Source of the DNA: an uncultured Polaribacter sp.
GTDB taxonomy: Bacteria > Bacteroidota > Bacteroidia > Flavobacteriales > Flavobacteriaceae
Direction: 5' to 3'
NCBI RefSeq assembly: GCF_947500975.1
Contig: NZ_CANMUE010000007.1
Span: 124,001 to 188,000, forward strand
Length of the DNA stretch: 64,000 nucleotides
Shown: piece by piece, positions 8,997 through 17,370 of the stretch
Layout of the letters: each line of letters starts with the position of its first letter
Numbering within the stretch: position 1 is the first letter of the stretch
The notes under the pieces: generated by a model
What the model was told of the DNA's origin: nothing
Databases searched by the model: none
What the model saw: only the letters and a program-made list of their open reading frames with translations
Made by a program: the position numbers and the translations under genes

Positions 8997-9575
8997 TTAT
9001 TTTAATATTGATAATGTTGTATTAACATTATTTTCTAGTTCATTTTTGTCATTCATAATAATACCACTTATTCTTAAACCTTGAAATGAGGTTAATAAAT
9101 AGAAACCATATTCTCTTGCAGATTTTTTTGTATTGATTTGTTTTTTTAATTGACCTTTTTCAATAATACCAGAAAAAAGTGCAATCATATATTCTTGATT
9201 ATTTAAAAGAATCTTATTTATAGAAGCTTCTTGATTGGCCATTTCAGAAATACAACTATTAAATAAACATCCTTTTTTTAAAAATTCTTTATTAGAAGTA
9301 ATTACTAAACTAAAAATAGATTTTAAACTAGAAATAGCACAATTAGAAGCCTCTATATTTTCATTAATTTTATTTCTAGAGCTTTCTTGATAAGATTTTA
9401 AACACAATTTATATAATTCTAATTTACTACCAAACGAATTGTATATACTAGATCTATTTAAACCAGTTGCATTAACTAAATCTTGCATAGATGTTAGGTT
9501 ATAACCTTTTAAATGAAAAACATTTAGAGATTTATTTATAACTATTTCTTTATCAAAGGTTTCTACTTTTGGCAT
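8997..9575 (-). CDS. TetR/AcrR family transcriptional regulator
   Basis: 192 residues. The N-terminal HTH domain (about 5-55) carries the TetR pattern: SLNVFHLKGYNLTSMQDLVNATGLNRSSIYNSFGSK, with the recognition helix around GLNRSSIYNSFG. The C-terminal ligand and dimer domain is all-helical and has a single segment with two Cys (KKGCLFNSCISEM), a pattern common in the YcdC/AcrR-like subgroup. It lies directly upstream of the SDR gene on the same strand, 47 bp apart. Matching palindromes before both genes imply autorepression and repression of the SDR. The inducer is unknown; an aldehyde, quinone or similar electrophile is a guess from other SDR-TetR pairs. Confidence 0.9.
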   Translation of the reverse strand: MPKVETFDKEIVINKSLNVFHLKGYNLTSMQDLVNATGLNRSSIYNSFGSKLELYKLCLKSYQESSRNKINENIEASNCAISSLKSIFSLVITSNKEFLKKGCLFNSCISEMANQEASINKILLNNQEYMIALFSGIIEKGQLKKQINTKKSAREYGFYLLTSFQGLRISGIIMNDKNELENNVNTTLSILK

Positions 9576-9579
9576 TTTA

Positions 9580-9600
9580 TTTGGAATGATCGTTTCAAAT
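9580..9600. promoter_or_regulatory. Second copy of the TetR operator, before tetR
   Basis: TTTGGAATGATCGTTTCAAA lies about 5 bp upstream of the tetR start. It shares the right half exactly (TCGTTTCAAA) with the site at 8964-8983, and its left half is a degenerate version. Placement over the start region fits autorepression. Confidence 0.66.
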
Positions 9601-9651
9601 TTATAACAACTTTATATTTAATTAAATTTAAAAATGTTAAATTTTAAAAGA

Positions 9652-10992
9652 TCAAGAATTTAAATTTTTATCAATTTCACGTTTTAAAAACAAAAGAGTA
9701 ATTATTGTAGATAAAACATCTGCAATAGGAAAAGACCACCAAACTCCATTTACTCCATAAAATTTAGGAAGTATATACGCTAAAGGTATTAAGAAGACCC
9801 CTTGCTTTAATAATGTTAATAATAAGGCAGGCATTGCTTTTCCTGCAGCCTGAAAATATGCGGAACCAATTAACTGCATTGTAATAATTGGAGTTGCTAA
9901 AAATACAATTAGCATTGCATTTGGTGTTGTTTTTAGTAAAGTATTATCATTTGTAAAAATCCAAATTACTTCTTCTTTAAAAATGATTATAGCTAAGAAA
10001 ACGATGGTTCCTAACACTGAACCAAACAAAATAGATTTTTTAATAGTTTCAATAACCCTTTGATTCTTTTTTGCACCAATATTAAAACCTGCAACAGGTA
10101 AAAAGCCTTGAGAAACTCCCATAACTGGGGATAAAGAAAACATCATAACTCTATTTATTATTCCAAAAACTGAAATTGAAATTTCTCCTCCATAAGTATA
10201 TAATGAATAATTTAAAACAATCATTAAAACACTAATAGCCCCTTGTCTAACTACAGAAACAATACCTAATTCAACAATTTCTTTAACAATAGAAAAGTCT
10301 AGTTTAAAGTTTTTTGGAATAATTTTTAATTCACTTTTAGAAGATAAAAAAAAGTATAAAATAAATAATCCAATACTTGCAAACGAAATTGAAGTTGCCA
10401 AACCAGCACCAGTCATTCCCCAATCAAAAACCTTAATAAATATGATATCTAATACAACATTTAGTATAGCAGGAATAATCATTGCATACATAGCAAATTT
10501 AGGTTTTCCTTCAGCTCTAATTACTGGGTTTCCCATCATTGCAAAAGCTAAAAAAGGTACTCCATAAATAATTACCGCAAAATAATCTGAAGCAATTGGT
10601 AAAATAGCGCCTTTTGCGCCAAATAAATCTAAAATTTGTACACTAAAGAAGTTGCTTAATAAAACAAAAAAGATTGCTAAAATTAAAGTTAAAGAAATTT
10701 GGTTTCCGAATGTTAAAAAAGCTTTTTTAGAATCGTTTGCCCCTAAAGCTCTTGATATTATTGAGCTTCCTCCAATACCAATTCCCATACCTAAAGAAGC
10801 AATTAAAAAAGCAATAGGTAAAACTACAGTAATAGCTGCAATTGCTAAAACGCCTATCCATTGTCCAACAAAAATGGTGTCAATAATCATGTTTATTGAC
10901 ATTACCAAAATTCCTATTGTTGCCGGAACAGCTTGTTTAATCAATAATTTACTAATTTTATCTGTACCTAAATTGCTTGCTAGTTGTGCCAT
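9652..10992 (-). CDS. MATE family efflux transporter
   Basis: About 446 residues with twelve hydrophobic segments in two six-helix halves, typical MATE length. The N-terminus NLGTDKISKLLIKQAVPATIGILVMSINMIIDTIFVGQW and the loop GIGGSSIISRALGANDSKKA are the family landmarks. MATE proteins export cations, drugs or metabolites in exchange for Na+ or H+ across the inner membrane. An upstream in-frame ATG (11043) would add a hydrophobic 17-residue extension; the ATG at 10992 (MAQLASNLGTDKI) matches the family start. It is not clearly co-transcribed with the TetR/SDR pair, because the tetR promoter and operator lie between them. Confidence 0.9.
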   Translation of the reverse strand: MAQLASNLGTDKISKLLIKQAVPATIGILVMSINMIIDTIFVGQWIGVLAIAAITVVLPIAFLIASLGMGIGIGGSSIISRALGANDSKKAFLTFGNQISLTLILAIFFVLLSNFFSVQILDLFGAKGAILPIASDYFAVIIYGVPFLAFAMMGNPVIRAEGKPKFAMYAMIIPAILNVVLDIIFIKVFDWGMTGAGLATSISFASIGLFILYFFLSSKSELKIIPKNFKLDFSIVKEIVELGIVSVVRQGAISVLMIVLNYSLYTYGGEISISVFGIINRVMMFSLSPVMGVSQGFLPVAGFNIGAKKNQRVIETIKKSILFGSVLGTIVFLAIIIFKEEVIWIFTNDNTLLKTTPNAMLIVFLATPIITMQLIGSAYFQAAGKAMPALLLTLLKQGVFLIPLAYILPKFYGVNGVWWSFPIADVLSTIITLLFLKREIDKNLNS

Positions 10993-11096
10993 AGTTGAGT
11001 ACAAATATCCAAATAATATAATTATGAAAAGTAAAAGAGACATGAATAATTATTGTGAGATTATTAAATTAATTAAGTTTGTGAAAAATGTTGAGT

Positions 11097-11492
11097 ATGA
11101 GCAAATGTTTTAAAATGTCAATCACTATAAAATCTTCTGATATTGATGATTTACAACATGTAAATAATGCTGTTTTTGTAAAATGGATGGATGATGTTGC
11201 AAGTACTCATTGGAAGTTTTTAACAAAAAATAATCCATTACCAGAGTATATATGGGTGGTTAATAAACATGAAATAGAATATAAAAAAGAAGCAATATTT
11301 GGCGATAAAATTATTGCTAAAACATGGGTGGGAGATACAATAGGAGTAACCTCTGAACGTTTTATAGAGTTTTATATAAAAGATGTTTTGATTGTCAAAG
11401 CCAAAACAATTTGGGTTATGTTAAATGCAAAAACTTATAAACCAACCAGAATAAGAGAAAACGTTTTAAAAGTATTAGAACCTTTTAAATAA
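11097..11492 (+). CDS. Acyl-CoA thioesterase, hotdog (4HBT) family
   Basis: About 131 residues, a single hotdog domain. The start SSDIDDLQHVNNAVFVKWMDDVASTHW carries the 4HBT landmark Asp and HVNN; the Asp facing the catalytic water in this family would be the one in DIDDLQHVNN. The end (VMLNAKTYKPTRI) matches the 4-hydroxybenzoyl-CoA thioesterase-like/YbgC group. It likely hydrolyses acyl-CoA in the cytoplasm. Starts at 11088 or 11097 are both possible; I chose the second by alignment to the family start. It is followed by a DEAD-box helicase with its own promoter-like box. Confidence 0.82.
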   Translation: MSKCFKMSITIKSSDIDDLQHVNNAVFVKWMDDVASTHWKFLTKNNPLPEYIWVVNKHEIEYKKEAIFGDKIIAKTWVGDTIGVTSERFIEFYIKDVLIVKAKTIWVMLNAKTYKPTRIRENVLKVLEPFK

Positions 11493-11495
11493 AAG

Positions 11496-11503
11496 TATCT
11501 TTG
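11496..11503 (+). promoter_or_regulatory. Bacteroidota -7 box before the helicase
   Basis: TATCTTTG matches the TAnnTTTG consensus and lies 17 bp before the helicase ATG. No clear TTG at the -33 position is visible, so it is a probable but incomplete promoter. Confidence 0.45.
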
Positions 11504-11520
11504 CATAAATTTTAGATATA

Positions 11521-12642
11521 ATGTCAACATTTTCTGCTTTAGGAATTCAAAAAGAATTTATACAATCAATTAAAGAGATAGGAATTACCAAACCTACAGA
11601 AATTCAAGAAAAGACAATACCAATTTTATTGAAATCAGAAACTGATTTTATTGGTTTAGCGCAAACAGGTACAGGAAAAACTGCAGCTTTTGGTTTGCCA
11701 GTTTTACATCAAGTAGATACAAAAAATAATCACATTCAAGCTTTAATTTTATCGCCAACAAGAGAATTGGTACAACAAATTAAAAAGCAACTTTTTAAAT
11801 TTACTAAATATTCTAATGATAAAATATTTTTAGAAGCTGTTTTTGGAGGTGAAAAAATTGATAAACAGATTAATAACCTAAAAAGAACAACACATATTGT
11901 TATAGCAACTCCAGGTAGATTGATCGATTTAATTGAACGTGGAAGCATAGATATTAGCCATGTAAAAACGATTATTTTAGATGAAGCTGATGAAATGCTA
12001 AGTATGGGTTTTAAACAAGATTTAAATAGAATTTTAAAGTTTACAACCAAACTAAATAGAAAAACTTGGTTATTTTCTGCAACAATGCCAGAAGAAATAA
12101 AAAGAATTGTAAAAACATATATGGATGCAAATGCTCCAAAAGTAGAAATAAACCCTACATCTTTGGTAAATTCAAATATTAGACATCAATATGTTAAAAC
12201 GACGATTAAAGAAAAAGTTAATAATATTATTACTTTTATTGAAAAAAGAGACGATCAAAGAGGCATAATTTTTTGCAGAACGAAAGCTGGCGCACAAAAT
12301 TTAGCTTTTCAATTAAGTGAAGAGGGGTTTTCTGCAGCAGCTTTAGAAGGAGATATGCAACAAAAAGAACGTGATAAAGTTATGCGTGCTTTTAAAAATG
12401 AAAGTTTACAATATTTGGTTTCTACCGATGTTTCTGCCCGTGGTATTGATGTTAGAGCGTTGGAGTTTGTAATTCATCATCAATTACCAGAACAATTAGA
12501 GTATTATACGCATAGAAGCGGGAGAACTGCTAGAGCTGGTAATACAGGAATTTCACTTGCTTTAATTTTACCTTATGAACTTGAAAGAATTCATGAAATT
12601 CAAAAAGAATTAAATATTAAATTTACGGAAGTAACTGTGTAA
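11521..12642 (+). CDS. DEAD-box RNA helicase, core-only
   Basis: 373 residues, a complete two-domain helicase core with almost no C-terminal extension. Q-motif GITKPTEIQ at 21-29, motif I AQTGTGKT at 47-54, PTREL at 79-83, DEAD at 154-157, SAT at 186-188, then GRTARAGNTG near the end. All ATPase and RNA-binding motifs are intact. RhlE-like helicases usually carry a basic tail for rRNA binding, which is missing here, so specificity must come from the core or partners. It is followed after one base by the TRIC-like gene and then MaoC, suggesting an operon, though the three functions are unrelated. Confidence 0.93.
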   Translation: MSTFSALGIQKEFIQSIKEIGITKPTEIQEKTIPILLKSETDFIGLAQTGTGKTAAFGLPVLHQVDTKNNHIQALILSPTRELVQQIKKQLFKFTKYSNDKIFLEAVFGGEKIDKQINNLKRTTHIVIATPGRLIDLIERGSIDISHVKTIILDEADEMLSMGFKQDLNRILKFTTKLNRKTWLFSATMPEEIKRIVKTYMDANAPKVEINPTSLVNSNIRHQYVKTTIKEKVNNIITFIEKRDDQRGIIFCRTKAGAQNLAFQLSEEGFSAAALEGDMQQKERDKVMRAFKNESLQYLVSTDVSARGIDVRALEFVIHHQLPEQLEYYTHRSGRTARAGNTGISLALILPYELERIHEIQKELNIKFTEVTV

Positions 12643-12643
12643 A

Positions 12644-13267
12644 ATGAATCTTATTTATATAATAGATATACTAGGAACATTTGCTTTTGCAATAAGTGGT
12701 GCTTTAGTAGCTTCTGATAAAAAATTCGATTTGTTTGGTGTTATTATAATTGCATTTGTTACAGCAGTTGGTGGCGGAATGCTAAGGGATGTTTTAATTA
12801 ATGCTCATCCAATAAATTGGATTGGAGATTTAAATTATTTATACACCATTTTTACAGCCGTTCTTTTTACATTTTTATTTAAAAGTAAAATTGCTCATTT
12901 AAGTAAGACAATGTTTTTGTTTGATACTATTGGTATAAGTGTTTTTACATTATTAGGTTTAAAAAAAGGGTTAACATTTAATTTACATCCAATTGTAGCA
13001 TTAATAATGGGTATGATTTCTGCTGTTTTTGGTGGAGTTTTAAGAGATGTTTTAACTAATAAAATTCCATTAATTTTTGAAAAAGAAATATATGCATCTG
13101 CTTGTTTAGCTGGAGGAATTGCATATTTAATTCTTAATAGTTTAAATATGTCAGAAAATATAATTTTTGTACTTTCAGCATTAGTAATTGTATTTATTAG
13201 AATAATTGCTGTAAAATTTAAATTACAATTGCCAAAAATAAAAGACGATTTATTTACTAAAAATTAA
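12644..13267 (+). CDS. TRIC/YicG family membrane protein (trimeric intracellular cation channel family)
   Basis: 207 residues with seven hydrophobic segments, as in the UPF0126/YicG family. Two repeated three-helix units each contain the family signature: GTFAFAISGALVASDKKFDLFGV with AVGGGMLRDVL, and later GISVFTLLGLKKG with AVFGGVLRDVLTNKIP. Bacterial members form homotrimeric K+-permeable channels, and some are annotated as glycine transporters. It starts one base after the helicase stop and ends 4 bp before the MaoC gene, so it is very probably cotranscribed with both. Confidence 0.9.
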   Translation: MNLIYIIDILGTFAFAISGALVASDKKFDLFGVIIIAFVTAVGGGMLRDVLINAHPINWIGDLNYLYTIFTAVLFTFLFKSKIAHLSKTMFLFDTIGISVFTLLGLKKGLTFNLHPIVALIMGMISAVFGGVLRDVLTNKIPLIFEKEIYASACLAGGIAYLILNSLNMSENIIFVLSALVIVFIRIIAVKFKLQLPKIKDDLFTKN

Positions 13268-13271
13268 GTAT

Positions 13272-13739
13272 ATGAAAAAGCCATTAGAATTTGTAAATTT
13301 TGAAGAGTTCAGATTACAGTTAGGTAAAGAATTCCCTACAGGTAGTTGGTATACAATTAATCAACAGATGATTAACGATTTTGCGAATGCTACTTTAGAT
13401 AAACAATGGATTCATGTAGATGAAAAGAGAGCAGAGAAAGAGAGTCCATTTAAAAGTACAGTAGCTCATGGTTTTATGTCTGTTGCTATGATTTCTAGGT
13501 TATTAGAAGAAGCTTTTTCTATAAAAAGTGTAAAAATGGGATTAAATTACGGAATGAATAAAGTTCGATTCCCTAATCCAGTTCCTGTAAATAGTGAGTT
13601 AAGAATGCACTCATCAGTTAAAGAAATTGAAAATTTAGGAGAAACTGGTATTAAAGTTACTTTTTCATGTGTTATAGAAATTAAAGGGCAAGAAAAACCT
13701 GCCTGTGTTGCTGAGTTTATAGCTGCATTATTTGAATAA
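13272..13739 (+). CDS. MaoC family dehydratase
   Basis: 155 residues, a single-hotdog (R)-specific enoyl-CoA hydratase. The hydratase-2 motif is visible: DFANATLDKQWIHVDEKRA with the catalytic Asp and His of the family's D-x(4)-H pattern, then STVAHGFMSVAMISRL. The fold pairs with VRFPNPVPVNSELR further on. The likely role is reversible hydration of an unsaturated acyl-CoA. It is the last gene of a tight run (4 bp after the TRIC gene). Confidence 0.9.
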   Translation: MKKPLEFVNFEEFRLQLGKEFPTGSWYTINQQMINDFANATLDKQWIHVDEKRAEKESPFKSTVAHGFMSVAMISRLLEEAFSIKSVKMGLNYGMNKVRFPNPVPVNSELRMHSSVKEIENLGETGIKVTFSCVIEIKGQEKPACVAEFIAALFE

Positions 13740-13849
13740 AAAAAGGTGTTGAAATACTTTTTTTAAGATATTTTTTTGATTTTCTAAAATTATATAAAGT
13801 TTTAACTAATGATTATTATATTATAAAATAAATTTGTATAATCACTAAA

Positions 13850-13900
13850 TGTAAAGTATACTTGTCATTATGTAAAGTAAATTTATCTAATTGTAAAATA
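13850..13900. promoter_or_regulatory. Three phased repeats, likely XRE operator
   Basis: TGTAAAGTA occurs at 13850-13858 and 13871-13879, and TGTAAAATA at 13892-13900. The starts are exactly 21 bp apart, so all three fall on the same face of the helix. The first copy continues into the palindrome AAGTATACTT. They lie directly before a membrane-protein/XRE-regulator pair and are probably the binding array of that regulator. Confidence 0.62.
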
Positions 13901-13907
13901 TATAAAT

Positions 13908-14351
13908 ATGTCAAAACAATCATTATGTGAAAGAGAAAGAAGTCATTTAGAAAAAATGAACAAATTTCAATTGGAAAATAAATATAAAAAAATAGGGTCT
14001 TTCATTGCAATAGGAGTTTTTACGGTTATGATTGGTAGAAAATATATTGATAATTCCGAATGGTTAAAGCCTATTTTACATGGAGTATTATTGGTTGGTT
14101 TATTGTTAATCTCTTTATCTAAAGAAAAATTAGAAGATGAATTTATTGATAGTTTACGTTCTCAATCATATAGACTAGCATTTATTATGGTAATCATTTA
14201 CTCATTAGTTCAACCTTTAATAAACTTTGTTGTTGGTTATCTACTAGATAAAAATGAAAAGATTGAAGGTTTTAGTTATTTTCAAGTTTTATTTTTTATG
14301 TTAATTGTTCAGCTTATGTTTTTCTGGCAATTAAAAAGAATGAATAAATAA
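13908..14351 (+). CDS. Small membrane protein paired with an XRE regulator
   Basis: 147 residues. A charged 25-residue N-terminus is followed by four hydrophobic segments (about 31-48, 56-73, 95-115 and 125-142), with charged loops and a short basic tail. I do not recognise a domain. It lies one base upstream of a 66-residue XRE-type DNA-binding protein. This gene pair is a recurring layout in Firmicutes and Bacteroidota, where the membrane protein is thought to sense or sequester. The three phased repeats upstream suggest that the pair is autoregulated. Confidence 0.7.
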   Translation: MSKQSLCERERSHLEKMNKFQLENKYKKIGSFIAIGVFTVMIGRKYIDNSEWLKPILHGVLLVGLLLISLSKEKLEDEFIDSLRSQSYRLAFIMVIIYSLVQPLINFVVGYLLDKNEKIEGFSYFQVLFFMLIVQLMFFWQLKRMNK

Positions 14352-14352
14352 T

Positions 14353-14553
14353 ATGAAAAATACGATTAAAGTTCAACGTGCAATTTTAGATATAACACAA
14401 GAAGATTTAGCGAAATCAATAGGTGTTTCTAGACAGACTATTAATTCTATTGAAAAGAATAGGTATGTGCCATCCACTGTTTTAGCTTTAAAATTATCAA
14501 CAATTTTTAAAACTCCAGTAAACGATTTTTTTACTTTAGAAGAGGATGATTAA
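14353..14553 (+). CDS. XRE family DNA-binding regulator (single HTH)
   Basis: 66 residues, a bare helix-turn-helix of the YgzD/Cro type. IKVQRAILDITQEDLAKSIGVSRQTINSIEKNRYVPSTVLALKLSTIFKTPVNDFFTLEEDD covers the whole HTH_3 fold, with the recognition helix at SRQTINSIEKN. There is no effector domain, so it is likely to act as a dimer on symmetric or repeated sites. It starts one base after the membrane-protein gene, so the two are cotranscribed. The 21-bp repeats at 13850-13900 are the obvious candidate targets. Confidence 0.88.
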   Translation: MKNTIKVQRAILDITQEDLAKSIGVSRQTINSIEKNRYVPSTVLALKLSTIFKTPVNDFFTLEEDD

Positions 14554-14603
14554 AATTTTACTTTTGTTAATCATCTTTATTACTAATTTAATATTTACAG
14601 CAA

Positions 14604-16004
14604 TTAATTTATTAAGTTAATTACTGCAGTTTTAAATAAGTTAGCTTTAGATTCAAAGAAATTATTTTCTAATTTAATTGCTTTTAATTTTGTTTCAATA
14701 TATTTAGACTCTCTATAATTAACTAAAAATAAAGAGCTTTCTCCAAGAAAAAATTTTCGTTCTTCAGCTTTTAATAGCACATCATAATCTCTAACAATAT
14801 TAGTAATATAATCATTTTGAATAGTAAATGATTCTAATTCTTGTTGAATTGCATTTACTTTGTTTTTGATGTTTACTTTAGCTATTTCATTTTCAAATTT
14901 AGTTTGATTTAGTTTTACTTTTGCTAATTTAAAATCACCTCTTTCTTTTCTTAAAAATAATGGTAGTTTAAAAGAAATACCAGCTTTATAATTATCAATA
15001 TTTAAAGAGCTAGATTGCTTTGGAGTTTGGGTTAAAAAAATATATTGAACATCTAATTTAGGAAGTAAATTATTCATTTTTAAGTTTTTAATTATATTTA
15101 AGCTTTTGATTTTATATTCTAATGATTTAATTTTTGGATGATTATTAATGTCAAAATTAGCATTATTAAACAACGCAATATTAAAGGTTGCATCTATATT
15201 TTTTAATGTATTTGTATCTGGTATAATATGGTTTTGTAATTCTATTGGAGTGTTATCATTCAGCCATAAAAAGGTTGAGATTTCTAATGAAGATTTTACC
15301 AATTTAATTCTAGCTTTTTCTAGATTTAACTTTCTGTTGTTTAAAGTAATTGCAGCTTCTAAAGTGTCTATTGCAGGCTTTTCACCTTCATAAAAGGCTT
15401 TTTTTGTACCTTTAAAACGCGTAATAGCATTTTCTAAAAAATCTTCATAAACTTTTTTTTCGTTAAATGTTTTTAACCAATTAAAGTATGAAATTGATGC
15501 ATTATATAGTATTTCATTTACAAATATTTGTTGATCTTCTTTTGCTTGGTTTATATAATATTTAGCCTGTTTTAATGCTGCTATTCTTTTATTAATCAAT
15601 AACCCTTTTAGTAGCGATGCAGAAACACCAGCAGCATATAAACCATCAGATGGTACATTTGCTTCAGTGTTTAAAAACAAACCGTCATTTTTTTCAAAAT
15701 TAGCTTTAAACTCAAGGCCATAATAAGTTGGAATTTTAAAAGCACCATTTAATTTGTTGTAATATTCTTTGTCTTTAAACTGTTTTTTATCAAAATCAAT
15801 TTCAATTTTTGGGTCAAATGCACCTCTTGCTTTTAATAATTTAGCTTCGCTTTTATTGATGACTAAGTTTGCTTGCTTAACTATTGGATGATAAGATTTT
15901 ACGTATCCTAAATATTCAGAAAGTGTCATAACAGATTCCACTTTTTTTTGTGAAAAACTAACAAAATATATCAATAAAAATGTAATAAATAAACAATTTT
16001 TCAT
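14604..16004 (-). CDS. TolC family outer-membrane efflux channel
   Basis: About 466 residues from the chosen start: a signal peptide (MKNCLFITFLLIYFVSFSQ) and then two OEP-type halves rich in heptads that form the alpha-helical barrel. The frame extends 8 codons upstream into the HlyD coding end; the ATG at 16004 opens directly with a signal peptide and is preferred. It lies 4 bp after the HlyD stop in the order tetR-ABC-HlyD-TolC, so it is the outer-membrane exit of that exporter. Confidence 0.87.
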   Translation of the reverse strand: MKNCLFITFLLIYFVSFSQKKVESVMTLSEYLGYVKSYHPIVKQANLVINKSEAKLLKARGAFDPKIEIDFDKKQFKDKEYYNKLNGAFKIPTYYGLEFKANFEKNDGLFLNTEANVPSDGLYAAGVSASLLKGLLINKRIAALKQAKYYINQAKEDQQIFVNEILYNASISYFNWLKTFNEKKVYEDFLENAITRFKGTKKAFYEGEKPAIDTLEAAITLNNRKLNLEKARIKLVKSSLEISTFLWLNDNTPIELQNHIIPDTNTLKNIDATFNIALFNNANFDINNHPKIKSLEYKIKSLNIIKNLKMNNLLPKLDVQYIFLTQTPKQSSSLNIDNYKAGISFKLPLFLRKERGDFKLAKVKLNQTKFENEIAKVNIKNKVNAIQQELESFTIQNDYITNIVRDYDVLLKAEERKFFLGESSLFLVNYRESKYIETKLKAIKLENNFFESKANLFKTAVINLIN

Positions 16005-16008
16005 ATAA

Positions 16009-17367
16009 CTATTTTTTAGGCTTAGCATCTGATTTTGTTTTATTTGTTGGCTGATAATAGTTAGGAGGGAAGCTGTTTAATTGTCTCCATAATTCAAACC
16101 AAATTGGTACATCTTCTAATAGTGCAATTGTTTTTGCGCCAGAACCAACTCTAATTGCTTCTGGCCACATATGATCATTTTTATCAGGAGCTAGTAAAAC
16201 TCTATATTTTCCGTTTTTACTAATAAACCTTTCTATAGCTACAACTTTTGCCCCATAAGTACCATAAGAAACATTGGGCCAACCACTAAATACAATTGCT
16301 GGCCAACCATCAAATTGTATACGTACTTTTTCTCCTATATGTAATAGGGGTAAATCTCTAGGTTTTATATACGTTTCTACTGCCAAATCATAATTTGCTG
16401 GCATTATACCAACTAAATCTTCACCTTCTTTAAATGTACCACCAATTCCCCCTTTTATTGCTTTATTAATGTAGCCATTTTGTGGTGCAGTTATAAATAA
16501 TAAACTGTTTCTAACTCTATAATTACTATTACTATTTTCTAATTTTGATACTTGTGCTTTTGCATCAAAACCGCTAGACTCTGCAGTAAATTTATCACTC
16601 TCTGATTTTGAAATTTTGTCATCGTAAGTAGCATTAATTCTAGAAATTTCCATTCTAGAATTTAAAATTTCATTTTTTGCAGCTAACAATTTATTTTCTT
16701 GTGATAATAATTTTGCTTGTGTTTCTTGTAATTTTAAACGCTTTTCTTCTACATCTTTTAGGGCTTTTAAACCTTCATTTTGTAGTGTTTTTGTTCTTTT
16801 ATATTGTCTTTCAGCAATAGAGATGTTAGTTTTAGCTGCTTCAAAACCAATACTATCACTTTGTGCTTTTAGTTTAGATTGTAATAATTTGTTTTTAGCT
16901 TGTTCTAATTTTAATTTTCTTTCTTTTTTTAATGCCAAAACTTGTCTGTTTAAAGCATCTACCTTAGATTGATAAGCATTTACTGATGATGTTTTTGCAC
17001 TAATCTGTTCATTAGTTCTTTCAATTAATTTATCATCAAAATAGTCGCTTTTTATTTCAGATATTCTAAGAATTGTATCTCCCTTTTTCACATAATCTCC
17101 TTCTTTTACAAACCATTCTTCAATTCTTCCAGGTATTTGAGATTGTATATTTTGTGGCCTGTTATCTGGAGTTAAAGTTGTTACTAAACCATTACCAGAA
17201 ATATTTTGTGTCCATGGTAAAAAAAGTGCAATTATACCTAACAAAGCAAATACAATTAAAAATTTATTAAAAGCTTTGTAATATTTTTTATTAAAAATGT
17301 GCTTTCCAGATTTAAAATCTTTTAAATCTATTTTTTTATACAACTGATTGTTAGAAATGTTTAACAT
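16009..17367 (-). CDS. HlyD family secretion adaptor
   Basis: 452 residues. A cytoplasmic start of about 33 residues and one membrane helix (about 34-52, FLIVFALLGIIALFLPW) are followed by a lipoyl half (IPGRIEEWFVKEGDYVKKGDTI), a long coiled coil (about 110-290) and the second lipoyl half (APQNGYINKAIKGGIGGTFKEGEDLV), with a beta-barrel region after it. The long coil and cytoplasmic N-terminus are typical of type I secretion adaptors (HlyD/PrtE) rather than RND partners. It sits between the ABC protein (3 bp) and TolC (4 bp) and completes a trans-envelope exporter. Confidence 0.9.
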   Translation of the reverse strand: MLNISNNQLYKKIDLKDFKSGKHIFNKKYYKAFNKFLIVFALLGIIALFLPWTQNISGNGLVTTLTPDNRPQNIQSQIPGRIEEWFVKEGDYVKKGDTILRISEIKSDYFDDKLIERTNEQISAKTSSVNAYQSKVDALNRQVLALKKERKLKLEQAKNKLLQSKLKAQSDSIGFEAAKTNISIAERQYKRTKTLQNEGLKALKDVEEKRLKLQETQAKLLSQENKLLAAKNEILNSRMEISRINATYDDKISKSESDKFTAESSGFDAKAQVSKLENSNSNYRVRNSLLFITAPQNGYINKAIKGGIGGTFKEGEDLVGIMPANYDLAVETYIKPRDLPLLHIGEKVRIQFDGWPAIVFSGWPNVSYGTYGAKVVAIERFISKNGKYRVLLAPDKNDHMWPEAIRVGSGAKTIALLEDVPIWFELWRQLNSFPPNYYQPTNKTKSDAKPKK

Positions 17368-17370
17368 AGC

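Noticed and set aside
10652..11113. Plus-strand frame opposite the MATE gene
   Set aside because: A shadow of the MATE coding sequence: low-complexity lysine-rich product, no motif.
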